Shown: positions 1 through 8,975, numbered from the stretch's first letter. The stretch: 64,000 nt of DNA from Tildeniella torsiva UHER 1998/13D (GCA_019358835.1 JAHHIH010000027.1:1-64000), one strand, 5' to 3'. Program-made: numbers and translations. The notes: generated by a model from the sequence alone, not told the origin.

Positions 1-61
1 CACCTTCGTCTTCATAAGCCTTGATAATCTTTCGGCGGAAGGCTAGTGAATAAGGTTTCAT
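1..61 (-). CDS. IS630-family transposase, N-terminal 20 residues only
   Basis: The minus-strand ATG at 59-61 opens a frame reading MKPYSLAFRRKIIKAYEDEG, which continues beyond base 1. This matches the N-terminal start (MKPYS-x-x-x-R-x-K-I) of the helix-turn-helix domain of cyanobacterial IS630 transposases. In that family the residues bind the terminal repeats and are followed by a DDE catalytic domain, which is outside the window. Whether the element is intact cannot be seen. Confidence 0.6.
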   Translation of the reverse strand, partial: MKPYSLAFRRKIIKAYEDEG

Positions 62-128
62 CGCTATTATGTTAAAGCAAATTCAAGAAGTATAGATTGT
101 ACCTCACTAGAGTGGAAATTGCTGTATA
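1..128 (-). mobile_element. end of an IS630-family insertion sequence (cut by window edge)
   Basis: The minus strand starts a transposase-like reading frame at 61 that runs off the left edge. The roughly 65 bases upstream of it end in a GTATAC context near 124-129, which would suit the TA target preference of the IS630/mariner group. The exact inverted-repeat boundary is inferred because only one end is visible. Confidence 0.5.
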
Positions 129-560
129 CATTCCTTAAGCTCTTTTTTGTACTTTAAACAAGCCATGCAGACTGTGTCATAGCCAAGACAGACTTCATGG
201 CTCCTCCAGAATATTGTGTCTGCAAAATTCTCGACCCTGCCCTTTAGAGAATTGGGTAGAAAACCTATTGGACGGGCTTCCCGTCACTGGCGGCGGCCCT
301 CTTTTTTGGTAAGGATTATAGTTGGGTGCTCTACGATTCAGAGCAGCAGGGCTAGAGAAGGCTGAGAGAAGCTCAAGTAAAAATGCATAAACCCGAGTAC
401 AAAGCTTTTTCAGTCATCAACGGTGAGCTTTACTTTATAAACTAGTGCCTGAGCTATGGAATCAGTGAAAATTTGTTCCTGTTGAGGGAGCCATGCTCTC
501 CCACCATATAGGATGTACTGATTATGGTTAGCTGCCACGCTTCATTATCACATCTGAACT
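62..560. other. AT-rich intergenic stretch next to an IS end
   Basis: I see no convincing gene. A small hairpin (GACGGG-CTT-CCCGTC, 271-285) is followed some 15 bases later by a T6 run and could be a weak plus-strand terminator. Base composition resembles the next gene rather than the GC-rich genes after 2.4 kb. Confidence 0.4.
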
Positions 561-1889
561 ATGAGTGCAGAAGAAATTTCGGGGGAGGTGTTTGAGTATA
601 AAAACTACCCTAGAAGCATTTTTTATTTACTGAATATCTTCGCACTTTTAAAGGTGGCTACAGAAGCCATGATTAAGGTGTCAAGAATTAGCCTGAATGA
701 GGCTTACATTATGATTGCTCATCCTTTTAGAGAGGGCAATCATATCAGCGGAATTTTGAGGCTGTCTTATCCATTTTTGTTGTTAGTTAGTCTAGTCCTT
801 ATCTTTGCCTTTGAGAAATTTGAGTTTGGCATATTTACTGGGTTCTGCATTTGCTTTTTGCTAGACAGTCTTATATCTAAAAATCTTATTAGAAAGGTCG
901 CGAAATATTTGCCTTTAGATGTCGAGATTCTGAGCTTGAATATTCAGCCAGAAGTCGTTAAATCTCAGGTGTTTAAAAACAATCTGTTTACGGCTTGGCG
1001 AGTTGTCTTGATTTACAAGAGAAAAGTGACAAAAAGCCCTGTTTTAGATGGGGCTGATAACGATATTGAGGGGACGATATTTTACGAAAGTGAAAACTTG
1101 CGATTTACCTATGGTAAAGCTTTAGCTTTGTCCAAAGCCTATGGTGTTCCCATAGACTTTCAGGACAGCGATGGGGAAAACCCAGAACTCTCTCTCAAAG
1201 GGCATGATCTCGATGAATACAAAAGTTTAAGGCGCAAATGTAGACAAGTCATCAAAGACTTTGAGATCGCCGAATGCCACGATCTGATTGTGCTTAGACA
1301 TAAGGCAGTTCCTTATACAATTGAGTCCCATTGGAACTTGCAGAGCTATGTTCAAATGACCTATGAAATTTTTGTTATTTTGGTAAAGTCTTTTGTTCTG
1401 GTTGCTGGTATCAATTTCTTGAGCTTTACAGGTGAACTGATCTGGGGATTGGCAGGATCAAGCCCTGTTCAAAATATGGGTCAAAGCTTTCAGAATCTAC
1501 AGGGATCCCTATTTTTTTGGAATTACTCAAATTTTCTTATTGGCAACTTTGTTGATGTTTTTGAGGTATTTATTATTAGCGGATTTCTGCTTTCAAAATC
1601 GTTGGATGTAAGTATGTCTGAGATTTTTAGAATAAACCATGAAAAGCTGGCTTATTCTCTGCGATTTAGTTTTTGGTGTGGTGAAAGACATCAGGGCTCA
1701 TTGGCAGTGCATGAAATTGAAGACATGATTTATTTGAAAAACCCCTACCCTGTGGTTATTATTTCTGATTCTAGAAATATAATAGAAATTACCGGTCTGC
1801 AAAAGGTTTCCGAATTCAAGGTTCTACTTATGCGGCTAGCGGAGGCTGTAGGTTCTGTGAGATATAAAAGCCATAACTCTATACCCTAG
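561..1889 (+). CDS. unrecognised multi-pass membrane protein (442 aa)
   Basis: I do not recognise this protein. Hydrophobic stretches fall near residues 73-105, 268-290 and 318-345, with a soluble, charged part of about 160 residues between the first and second. The pattern suggests an inner-membrane protein with a cytoplasmic middle domain. The ATG at 561 has no obvious Shine-Dalgarno sequence. The gene is markedly AT-richer than the housekeeping genes after 2.4 kb and lies next to an IS630 end, so recent acquisition is likely. No partner gene is close: more than 500 bases of non-coding DNA follow. Function unknown. Confidence 0.7.
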   Translation: MSAEEISGEVFEYKNYPRSIFYLLNIFALLKVATEAMIKVSRISLNEAYIMIAHPFREGNHISGILRLSYPFLLLVSLVLIFAFEKFEFGIFTGFCICFLLDSLISKNLIRKVAKYLPLDVEILSLNIQPEVVKSQVFKNNLFTAWRVVLIYKRKVTKSPVLDGADNDIEGTIFYESENLRFTYGKALALSKAYGVPIDFQDSDGENPELSLKGHDLDEYKSLRRKCRQVIKDFEIAECHDLIVLRHKAVPYTIESHWNLQSYVQMTYEIFVILVKSFVLVAGINFLSFTGELIWGLAGSSPVQNMGQSFQNLQGSLFFWNYSNFLIGNFVDVFEVFIISGFLLSKSLDVSMSEIFRINHEKLAYSLRFSFWCGERHQGSLAVHEIEDMIYLKNPYPVVIISDSRNIIEITGLQKVSEFKVLLMRLAEAVGSVRYKSHNSIP

Positions 1890-2428
1890 AGATTGATTTG
1901 AAGATTTTTCAGCATAGAAAAGGACAGGATTTTTCTTTGATTCTCCCTCGTAGAAGCTGTGGGTTTGTAAGGGAGCACTTTGAAGCTGACATCTCCCTTT
2001 TAGAGGGTAGAGAGAATCTGTTGTAGCTTGGGGTTGTGACAGCCACCCTTTAAACAGCTTTGATCTATGAAACTTGAATTTAAGTTTTGCGCTTTAAATC
2101 AAGTCAAGTGAGATGATTTCAATGAATTGAACTATAAGCAGATTTAGTATCTGTATGCGCCGTTTGGACATCGACTGGTGGCCTCAAGGATTTTGTTGCC
2201 ATGTAGGCATAGTTGATAGGAACGCGGTGGGGCAGGTATGGGTTAGGGTTCGGCAACAGACAGGTAAATTTTCTTATGTCTGCCTAACTCTGCCGATGCC
2301 GTGAGTGTTGGCGCGACCTAATCGCTCAGAATAGGCCCAAACTTCTGGCCGTGCGATACTTTGAGAATAGGCGGGCGTTTTACGCTGTGCCCACTTGGGC
2401 TTGAAAGAAACGTTGGGGAGAGATTGCC
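1890..2428. other. 539-bp gap without a recognisable gene
   Basis: I see no supported gene. AT-rich sequence changes to GC-rich sequence near 2200, which may mark the edge of the acquired segment. The last bases carry the GGGGAG ribosome-binding site (2415-2420) of the GTG-started GTPase gene. Confidence 0.4.
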
Positions 2429-4177
2429 GTGGCCAGCCAAATTATTGACAAAAAGCTCCACGCCTATCGAGACGACCTCGATCGCCTGCTAGAGCGCGTG
2501 CAGGCCCTGGCCACCACCATCAACAACCCCAACTTGCAGCGCACCACCCACAGCCTGCGCCGCAACATCAACGAGCCGTTTTTGTTTGTGGTAGTGGGTG
2601 AGGTCAAGGCGGGCAAGAGCAGCTTTGTCAATGCCCTGCTCGACGCTGAGGTGTGCGCCACCGACATTGAGCCCTGCACCGACTCGATTCAGCAGATCAT
2701 CTACGCTGAGCAAGAGTTTGTCGAACAGGTGGAGCCCAACCTGCGCAAGATTGGGCGGCCCATCCCCATTCTGCAAGACATTTCGATTGTGGATACGCCA
2801 GGCACCAATACGGTGGTTGCCGAGCACCAGATCATCACCGAGCGCTACATTCCCAATAGCGACCTGACGTTTTTTGTGCTGTTTGCCAAAAACCCTTACC
2901 AAAAGAGCGCCTGGGATTTTTTAGATTTTGTCAGCGCTGAGTGGCGCAAAAAGGTGGTGTTTATCCTTCAGCAGGCGGATCTGCTGCGCCCCACTGATTT
3001 GCAAACCAACATCGAGCGGGTGAAGGAATACGCCTACCAGAAGCAGATCAAAGCCCCGATCATCTTCCCCACCTCGGCAGCGCTGGAGAATGAGGGTGAC
3101 ACGGCCAACAGCGGCTTTGAGCCGGTGCGCCAATACATTCAGGCTATGGTGTCGTCGGGAGAGAGCTACAAGATTAAGCTGCGATCGGTGAGCCAGACTA
3201 CCCAGCAAATCATTGACCTACTGAATGGCGATGTGGAAGCGCTGAGTCGGCAGCTGGTGACCGATCGCGCCACATCCCAGAGCATTCGCTCTAAGATCGA
3301 TGCGGGCAGGGGGCGATCGCGCTATGAGATCAACACCCTGGCCGATCGCCTAGCGGCCCGCTACGAAATCATTTCGGCTCGCATTAAGCGCGACTTTCGC
3401 GAGAGCCTGTCGGTGATGATGGTGATGCGGCGCTCCTTCGTGGGCATCTTCAACCAAAACGAGTCGATGCAGGCCTGGATAGACGAGTTTCAGGAGCGCT
3501 GCGCCCGCGACCTGCGCGAGTCGCTAGAAGAAGCCTCGAACGAGGGAGCGCAACACTTTGTTGACGGCATTCGCCAGCTGTTTGACGGGCTCAACCAAGA
3601 CCTAGAGAGCGTTAAAACCCAGCGCATTGAAAGCAGCCATATTTCTCTCAAGGTGCTGGAGCGTCGCCAAGAGGTGATCGAGAGCGTGATGGCGAAGGTT
3701 AAGAATCTGATGGCCGACCAGGGGCTAGGCGATGTGCTGGCTACCCAGGCGGGCGACATGGCCAACGAGATTGTTGGCGGTGCAATTATGGCGGTGGCGG
3801 GCACCATTCTGCACATCATTGAGTTTGCGGTAGCCGAGGCCATTCTCAGCGCCATTGGCATTGCTTTTGCCGGAGTGGGCGTGGTGGTGCTGGCGGTCGG
3901 CATTCTCTGGCAGCGCAACCGCATTGTTGCCAAGTTTGAGCAGGCCCTAGACAGTGAGAAAGCCCGCTTTCAGCAAGAGGTAGCCAGCCGCCTGAACGAA
4001 AAGCTGGGGCTGATCTACGAAGAAGTAGAGCGCATCTTTACCCAGTTCTATGACTACGTGGAACGCGAGGAAGAGGCGGTGCAGCCGGTGATTGACCAAT
4101 ACGCCGCGATTCAGCAGGAGGCGACGGTGTTGTTTAGCTCTAAGGTGCTGGGTGAAGTAGGGGCAGAGAAGCGGTGA
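2429..4177 (+). CDS. dynamin-like GTPase (bacterial dynamin-like protein)
   Basis: A 582-residue large GTPase of the dynamin superfamily. The P-loop GEVKAGKSS is at 57-65, the G3 motif DTPG at 122-125, and a degenerate G4 (QQAD, about 181-184) stands in place of N/TKxD. Long helical segments follow, then a hydrophobic region at about 450-493 that could be a membrane paddle or hairpin, then a charged C-terminal helix. Known family members remodel membranes; some act in membrane stress or phage resistance. The exact job here is not visible. The GTG start at 2429 is chosen because GGGGAG lies about 8 bases upstream and the frame opens directly into the helical N-terminus. The stop overlaps the next gene (GTGATGA), so the three genes to 5747 look like one transcript. 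Confidence 0.85.
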   Translation: MASQIIDKKLHAYRDDLDRLLERVQALATTINNPNLQRTTHSLRRNINEPFLFVVVGEVKAGKSSFVNALLDAEVCATDIEPCTDSIQQIIYAEQEFVEQVEPNLRKIGRPIPILQDISIVDTPGTNTVVAEHQIITERYIPNSDLTFFVLFAKNPYQKSAWDFLDFVSAEWRKKVVFILQQADLLRPTDLQTNIERVKEYAYQKQIKAPIIFPTSAALENEGDTANSGFEPVRQYIQAMVSSGESYKIKLRSVSQTTQQIIDLLNGDVEALSRQLVTDRATSQSIRSKIDAGRGRSRYEINTLADRLAARYEIISARIKRDFRESLSVMMVMRRSFVGIFNQNESMQAWIDEFQERCARDLRESLEEASNEGAQHFVDGIRQLFDGLNQDLESVKTQRIESSHISLKVLERRQEVIESVMAKVKNLMADQGLGDVLATQAGDMANEIVGGAIMAVAGTILHIIEFAVAEAILSAIGIAFAGVGVVVLAVGILWQRNRIVAKFEQALDSEKARFQQEVASRLNEKLGLIYEEVERIFTQFYDYVEREEEAVQPVIDQYAAIQQEATVLFSSKVLGEVGAEKR

Positions 4178-4374
4178 TGACGCCTGAGCCCTCAAACTCT
4201 GTTGATATGGCATCCTATGTAGACCTGATGGCTGCAACCCTGGGGCTGGATATTCCTGAGGAGATTAAGGCGGGGGTGGTGGCGAATGTGGAGCATATTT
4301 TTGCGATCGCCCAGCCCGTCCTCACGTTTCCCCTACCCGACACCGTAGAAAGCGCCGCCACCTTTGAGCCATGA
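4174..4374 (+). CDS. AtzG-like small protein (DUF4089)
   Basis: A 65-66 residue protein resembling the AtzG/DUF4089 family: a short helical protein with a motif like LGLDIPEEIKAGVVANVEHI and a conserved Leu/Phe-Pro-rich tail. In Pseudomonas cyanuric-acid degradation, AtzG is the small subunit that stabilises the AtzE amidase, an arrangement like GatC with GatA. Here it lies directly before an AtzE-type amidase, with stop and start overlapping (ATGA at 4371). It can start at GTG 4174 or ATG 4177; both overlap the GTPase stop. Its pairing with the amidase supports a structural subunit role. Confidence 0.75.
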   Translation: MMTPEPSNSVDMASYVDLMAATLGLDIPEEIKAGVVANVEHIFAIAQPVLTFPLPDTVESAATFEP

Positions 4375-5747
4375 CCCAACCGCCCGATGCCCTGGCCCTG
4401 GCCGCTGCTATTAAAGCCGGGAGCTTATCTGCTGTGACTGTGTTGGAGGCAACCCTGGCGGATATTGCCCTGCGCAATCCAGCGCTCAACTGTTTTACGG
4501 CGGTGACGGCAGCCAGGGCGCGATCGCAGGCCCAGGCCATCGACGATGCGATCGCCGCAGGCGAAGACCCCGGCCCACTAGCCGGGGTTCCCTTTGCGGT
4601 CAAGAACCTGTTCGACATTGAGGGCATTACTACCGTCGCTGGGGCCAAACTCAATCAGGGGAATCCCCCAGCGGCGCAGGATGCCACCGTTGTTGCCCGT
4701 TTGCAGCAGGCCGGAGCGGTATTGGTCGGTGCGCTAAACATGGATGAGTACGCCTATGGCTTTGTCACCATCAACGCCCACTTCGGCACCACCCCCAACC
4801 CCCACGATCCCACTCGAATGTCAGGTGGCTCCTCTGGCGGATCTGCGGCAGCAGTGGCAGCGGGCCTAGTTCCCTTCACCCTCGGGTCCGATACCAATGG
4901 CTCGATTCGGGTGCCCGCTTCGCTGTGCGGGGTGTATGGGCTGAAGCCTACCTACGGCAGGCTGTCGCGGGCTGGGGCATTTTTGTTTTCGAGCAGTTTG
5001 GACCATGTGGGGCCGATGGCGCGATCGCTCCCTGACCTCGCCACCCTCTACGATGTCATGCAGGGACCCGACCCAACCGACCCCGTCTGTACCCAACGGT
5101 CCCCAGAACTCGTCGCCCCATCCCTTACCGAGGGTATCGATGGCCTGCGGATTGCTCAATTGGGAGGTCACTTTGCGCGCGGGATGGAACCTCTCGTACG
5201 GGACGTGCTGGCTGAGATGATCCAGTCCTTAGGAATCTCTGATGTAGTGGAATTTCCTGAAACTCATCGGGCCAGGGCTGCGGCCTATATCATCACCGCC
5301 TGCGAGGGCAGCCAACTGCATTTGGAACGCCTGCGGCAGAGCCCTATGGAGTTTGACCCAGCGACGCGCGATCGCTTCCTTGCTGGGGCTATGCTCCCCG
5401 CCGCCTGGTATTTGCAGGCTCAAAGGCTGCGGCGGTGGTATCGCGATCGCGTCCGCGAGGTCTTCCAAAATTACGACGTCCTCATCACCCCTACCACCCC
5501 CTGCGTCGCCCCACCCCTCGACCAAACCACGCTAGAGATCGACGGCGAAATCTACCCCCTACGTCCCCACCTAGGCTTCTACACCCAGCCGCTTTCGTTT
5601 ATTGGCTTGCCAGTTTTGTCGGTACCTATTCATCGTCCGGGTCAACTTCCCGTCGGTATTCAACTGATCGCCGCCCCGTACCAGGAGGCGAAGTTGTTTC
5701 GGGTGGCCGCGTGGTTGGAGGGTAAAGGGGTAGGGGGTAGGAGGTAA
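4371..5747 (+). CDS. AtzE-type amidase (amidase-signature family)
   Basis: A 458-residue amidase-signature enzyme. The Ser-cisSer-Lys triad is readable: Lys78 in PFAVKNLFD, the SGGSSGG loop at 151-157 and the nucleophile Ser178 in GSDTNGSIRVPA. The Asn in GSDTNGS, where most amidases have Gly, is as I recall it for AtzE-like members. AtzE hydrolyses 1-carboxybiuret with AtzG as partner. Cyanobacterial versions may act on other small amides, so the substrate is inferred only. The last residues (GKGVGGRR) are encoded by the G-rich arm of a palindromic intergenic repeat, which apparently supplies the stop codon. Confidence 0.8.
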   Translation: MTQPPDALALAAAIKAGSLSAVTVLEATLADIALRNPALNCFTAVTAARARSQAQAIDDAIAAGEDPGPLAGVPFAVKNLFDIEGITTVAGAKLNQGNPPAAQDATVVARLQQAGAVLVGALNMDEYAYGFVTINAHFGTTPNPHDPTRMSGGSSGGSAAAVAAGLVPFTLGSDTNGSIRVPASLCGVYGLKPTYGRLSRAGAFLFSSSLDHVGPMARSLPDLATLYDVMQGPDPTDPVCTQRSPELVAPSLTEGIDGLRIAQLGGHFARGMEPLVRDVLAEMIQSLGISDVVEFPETHRARAAAYIITACEGSQLHLERLRQSPMEFDPATRDRFLAGAMLPAAWYLQAQRLRRWYRDRVREVFQNYDVLITPTTPCVAPPLDQTTLEIDGEIYPLRPHLGFYTQPLSFIGLPVLSVPIHRPGQLPVGIQLIAAPYQEAKLFRVAAWLEGKGVGGRR

Positions 5748-5823
5748 GGGGTGATAGCGCTAATCAATAGCCTGATCAACCTATCCACTCTCTCACTCCT
5801 CACCCCCTACTCCCCACTCCCCA
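5722..5823 (+). repeat. G-rich/C-rich palindromic intergenic element, copy A
   Basis: A G-rich arm (runs of GGGGTAGGGGGTAGG) leads through GGTGATAGCGCTAATCAAT to a C-rich arm ending CACCCCCTACTCCCC. The same core lies in opposite orientation at 8922-8975. Both copies sit between convergent gene ends, and the arms can pair. A role as bidirectional terminator or REP-like element is inferred. Confidence 0.65.
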
Positions 5824-6714
5824 CTACTCCTCACTCTCCAACATCACCCTCGCCTCATGCAGCCGCTCCATGTGATTTTCCTCCAGCACGGGAAAGGCCA
5901 GGTTGAGGGACTTGAGCTTTTGGCACACCAAGCTGGCCACCGCCAGGCGAGTAAACCACTTGTTGTCGGCCGGAATGATGTGCCAAGGAGCCCAATCGGT
6001 GCTGGTATGGGTAAACATGTCTTCGTAGGCGGCCATATAGTCCTTCCAGCGACCCCGTTCTTGCACATCAGCAATGGCAAACTTCCAGTTTTTTTCGGGG
6101 CGATCGATGCGTTCTAAAAACCGTTTTTTCTGCTCTTCTTTTGAGACATTGAGAAAGAACTTCATCACCACGATGCCGTTGTTGACCAGGTATTTCTCAA
6201 AGTTGTTGATTTCCTCAAAGCGCTGTTGCCAAAGGTCTTTGCCCAGCGTGCTCTGGGGTAGCTGCTGCTGGTCTAGCAGCTCAGGCCGCACCCGCACCAC
6301 CAGCACCTCTTCGTAATACGAACGATTGAAAATGCCGATGTTGCCGCGCTCGGGCAGGGCTTTAAACGATCGCCACAGGTAGTCGTGATCCAGCTCTTCG
6401 CTAGAGGGCTGCTTAAAGCTAAACACCTGGCAGCCCTGGGGGTTGACCCCCGACATCACATGTTTAATGGTGCTGTCTTTGCCTGCTGCATCCATCGCCT
6501 GAAAGATCAGCAGCAGGGCGTAGGTGTTTTGGGCGTAGAGCACATTTTGGTGATTGGCCAGCTCCTCAACGCTCTGAATCAAAAGCTCTTTGGCTGCTTT
6601 TTTCTTAAAGTCGCCGGTGAAGCCAGGGTCAAAGTCTTTGAGACTGACGCGGCGGCTGGGCTTAACCACCATCGACTCTGGCTTGAGGGCGGCTAGAAAC
6701 AATTTAGAGTCCAT
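5824..6714 (-). CDS. ppk2: polyphosphate kinase 2 family phosphotransferase
   Basis: A 296-residue PPK2 enzyme that moves phosphate between polyphosphate and nucleotides in the cytoplasm. The Walker A region reads FQAMDAAGKDSTIKH, the Walker B region FNRSYYEEVLVVRVRP, and the lid region RIDRPEKNWKFAIADVQERG. It is a single-domain protein of normal length. The sequence does not tell me whether AMP, ADP or both are preferred acceptors; the class must come from alignment. It is transcribed towards the amidase gene, and the palindromic repeat separates the two 3' ends. Confidence 0.85.
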   Translation of the reverse strand: MDSKLFLAALKPESMVVKPSRRVSLKDFDPGFTGDFKKKAAKELLIQSVEELANHQNVLYAQNTYALLLIFQAMDAAGKDSTIKHVMSGVNPQGCQVFSFKQPSSEELDHDYLWRSFKALPERGNIGIFNRSYYEEVLVVRVRPELLDQQQLPQSTLGKDLWQQRFEEINNFEKYLVNNGIVVMKFFLNVSKEEQKKRFLERIDRPEKNWKFAIADVQERGRWKDYMAAYEDMFTHTSTDWAPWHIIPADNKWFTRLAVASLVCQKLKSLNLAFPVLEENHMERLHEARVMLESEE

Positions 6715-6908
6715 AGGTGGTCTGACCTAGTGATAATCTTTCCCGGAGGATGTGGTCTAAAGCATACCCAACGTTGGCTTGGCCAGTTCTGACTCTGTCT
6801 CAACCCTTAACCTATTGACTTGCGCCGCTGACCCCGCCCAGTCTCTCCCCAGGGAGGGCTGATATTGGGTCAGAATTAAGAGACAACAGGCAATTGGGGG
6901 TGGCAGCA

Positions 6909-7805
6909 ATGGCGGGGTCTTACTTTACAGGGTGTGCGGTGTGGGCCTTCAAAGACTGGGTGGGCAGCTTTTACCCCAAGGGCAGCAAGGCGGGGGATTT
7001 TTTGCGGCTGTACGGCGATCGCATGACTGCCGTCGAAGGCAACACCACCTTTTACTCCATGCCCGACGCCAAAACCATCGATCGCTGGGCCACCACCATG
7101 CCCCCCGGCTTTCGGTTTTGCCCCAAACTGCCCCGCGCTTTCTCGCACCAGGGCAAGCTGATGCCCTTTGTCGAAGAAGCTCATCGCTTTCTGCAAACCC
7201 TCATGCCCCTGGGAGACCGGCTGGGGCCGCTGTTCATTCAGCTGCCGCCCACCTATGGCCCCGAGCAGATGGGTGATTTGAGGGAATTTCTCGCCCGCTG
7301 GCCCCGGCAAACCCATGCGATCGCGGTGGAGGTGCGCCATCTCGACTGGTTTGCTGAGCCCTACGCCACCTGCCTCAACCAGATGCTCACCAGCCTGGGC
7401 GTGGGTCGGGTACTGCTGGATACCCGACCCATCTACGACTGCATCAACACCCCCGACGACGACCCCCAGATCGGCTCCGAGCGCAAGAAACCTAGGGTGC
7501 CGCTCCAGCCCGAGGTGACGGCCCCGTTCACGATTGTTCGCTATATCAGCCATCCCGACTTGGCCTACAACCAGACCTATTTCGATGAATGGGTGCCCCG
7601 ACTGCACCAGTGGCTAGAGGCCGGTACCGATGTCTATTTTTTTGCCCACTGCCCCCAGGAGGCCAGGTCGCCAGCGGTGGCCCGCGAGGTCTACCACCAG
7701 CTTCAGCAGACCAAGGCCAACCTACCCGAGCTGCTGTGGGATGTGGCCGAGCAACAAAAAGCCGAGGAAGACAACTCCTCGGCCCAGCTCAGTTTGTTTG
7801 GATAA
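6909..7805 (+). CDS. DUF72 (YecE-like) protein
   Basis: A 298-residue protein of the DUF72/YecE family, a TIM-barrel fold of unknown biochemical activity. Family landmarks are the N-terminal FTGCAVWAFKDWVGSFYP, VEGNTTFYSMP and FCPKLPRAFSH, then LFIQLPP and AIAVEVRHLDWF. The ATG at 6909 is preferred to an upstream TTG at 6894, because GGGGG at 6896-6900 is a good ribosome-binding site for it and the family starts close to the FTGC motif. No operon partner. Confidence 0.8.
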   Translation: MAGSYFTGCAVWAFKDWVGSFYPKGSKAGDFLRLYGDRMTAVEGNTTFYSMPDAKTIDRWATTMPPGFRFCPKLPRAFSHQGKLMPFVEEAHRFLQTLMPLGDRLGPLFIQLPPTYGPEQMGDLREFLARWPRQTHAIAVEVRHLDWFAEPYATCLNQMLTSLGVGRVLLDTRPIYDCINTPDDDPQIGSERKKPRVPLQPEVTAPFTIVRYISHPDLAYNQTYFDEWVPRLHQWLEAGTDVYFFAHCPQEARSPAVAREVYHQLQQTKANLPELLWDVAEQQKAEEDNSSAQLSLFG

Positions 7806-7930
7806 TCAGTTTGTTTGTATAGATATAGTGATGGCCACTGCGCTTAGACCACGAATTACTGCCACTGGCAAAAACTGGGGCGGCGCACTGGCTATAGATA
7901 GCCCTAATTGGGCAACAACCTTAGCTGTGG

Positions 7931-8152
7931 CTAGTCATTTTCCCAATCTTCGCGGCCCATGAGGTCGCCGACGCGATCGCGCAGCAAAAACCCAGAAGAC
8001 TCTAGCTCGGTTTCCACCAGCGCCCATTCGCGGGCGGGGATGTGGCGGCAAAGGGTATAGATTGGCTGCTGACGGCTAACTACACCCTTTTGAACCAGCT
8101 GTCGAGCTTCGTCACGGATGATGTCGATAGAGTAGTGAAGAGACTGAAGCAT
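7931..8152 (-). CDS. DUF4327 family protein
   Basis: A 73-residue cyanobacterial protein matching DUF4327: a helix beginning MLQSLHYSIDIIRDEARQLV, then IYTLCRHIPAREWALVETELE and a C-terminal LLRDRVGDLMGREDWEND. The upstream extension (15 residues, hydrophobic) is not part of the usual family, so the internal ATG at 8150-8152 is taken as the start. The family has no established function; members are small soluble proteins widespread in cyanobacteria. Confidence 0.75.
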   Translation of the reverse strand: MLQSLHYSIDIIRDEARQLVQKGVVSRQQPIYTLCRHIPAREWALVETELESSGFLLRDRVGDLMGREDWEND

Positions 8153-8608
8153 AGCTAAACCCAGTAACGACGAAGGAGCTGCAAAGGCAAAAGTCAAGTA
8201 AGCCAGACAAGAATCTTTAGATTCCGTATCCCAGTTTACTGATACTTTTTAGGATTTGGCTAGCAGCTCTCGCTTATTCTCGCCTTAATCTTTAGCTGGT
8301 GCCATTAACAAATGATGTAGTTTTACCCGTTAGCACACTCTTTAAGTGTAAATGACCCTTAACATGCGGATTTCGCATAGATAGATGCGATTTTCGAATA
8401 AAGCCTAAAAGCCAGAGCGCGTTAGATGACAGGACGTTGCAGGCCTTTGATTTTTTTGGAATCGATCGGTTTCGTTGGGTAGTTTAAACCTAGAGCTGCT
8501 GGTGCTGTCTTGACTAGCAGATTGACCGCAGCGGTCTTACATGAAGCCTTAACCTGTGTCTACTGTCGGCGTTTCTAACGCCGTTGCCCTCTATTGGGAG
8601 AACAGATC
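8153..8608. other. divergent promoter region, no gene
   Basis: This gap separates divergent DUF4327 and Cys-motif genes and is AT-rich. Around 8364-8390 it holds two adjoining 5-bp inverted repeats (ATGCG-GATTT-CGCAT and CGCAT-AGATAG-ATGCG) sharing an arm, a possible switch-like or operator structure. No promoter is assigned with confidence. Confidence 0.35.
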
Positions 8609-8896
8609 GTGAGCGTTACGGACGAACTCTTTCACCGGGCCAACGATGTGTACCGCCGCCGCGCCTACGAGCAGTGGCACCGCAAGCAGAGCAAGCAGCA
8701 AATTTTGCGATCGCAGGTCGGCTTTCAATCCCTACCCCCGACCCGACCCCAGCCCTGTCAGGGCTGCGCCAACTACCACGGCATCGCCTACGGTACCAGC
8801 CGCGCCAAGCGCTGTACGTTAGTGTGCGCGATCCATCCCCAGGGGTGGCAGGGGGGCGGTGGCTGTCCGGATTGGCGGAGTGAGGGTGAGGGGTAG
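8609..8896 (+). CDS. small cyanobacterial Cys-motif protein of unknown function
   Basis: A 95-residue protein with a basic helical N-terminus (VYRRRAYEQWHRKQSKQQIL) and a C-terminal part carrying CQGC, then LVCAIHP and CPDW. The four cysteines (C-x2-C ... C ... C) could bind a metal; that is inference. I know similar small proteins only as cyanobacterial hypotheticals. The GTG at 8609 is preferred over a TTG at 8594, because GGGAG at 8596-8600 is placed correctly for it. The final residues (RSEGEG) run into the G-rich arm of a palindromic repeat. Confidence 0.6.
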   Translation: MSVTDELFHRANDVYRRRAYEQWHRKQSKQQILRSQVGFQSLPPTRPQPCQGCANYHGIAYGTSRAKRCTLVCAIHPQGWQGGGGCPDWRSEGEG

Positions 8897-8975
8897 GGCG
8901 TGGGGAGGAAATGGGTGTATAGAGAATTGATTAGCGCCATCACCCCTTACCCCCTACCCCCTACTCCATCACTCC
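8884..8975 (-). repeat. G-rich/C-rich palindromic intergenic element, copy B
   Basis: Read on the minus strand, this carries the same core as copy A (GTAAGGGGTGATGGCGCTAA, then TCAAT), preceded by the same GTAGGGGGTAGG arm. It lies between the convergent ends of the Cys-motif gene and the PhnE-like gene. It is a second example of this element as a gene-end spacer. Confidence 0.65.

Noticed and set aside
271-306. Terminator near the IS end
   Set aside because: The 6-bp hairpin is separated from the T-run by about 15 bases, too weak to call as a separate feature.
6876-7607. 243-residue minus-strand frame
   Set aside because: It is antisense to the DUF72 gene, which has family motifs and a ribosome-binding site.
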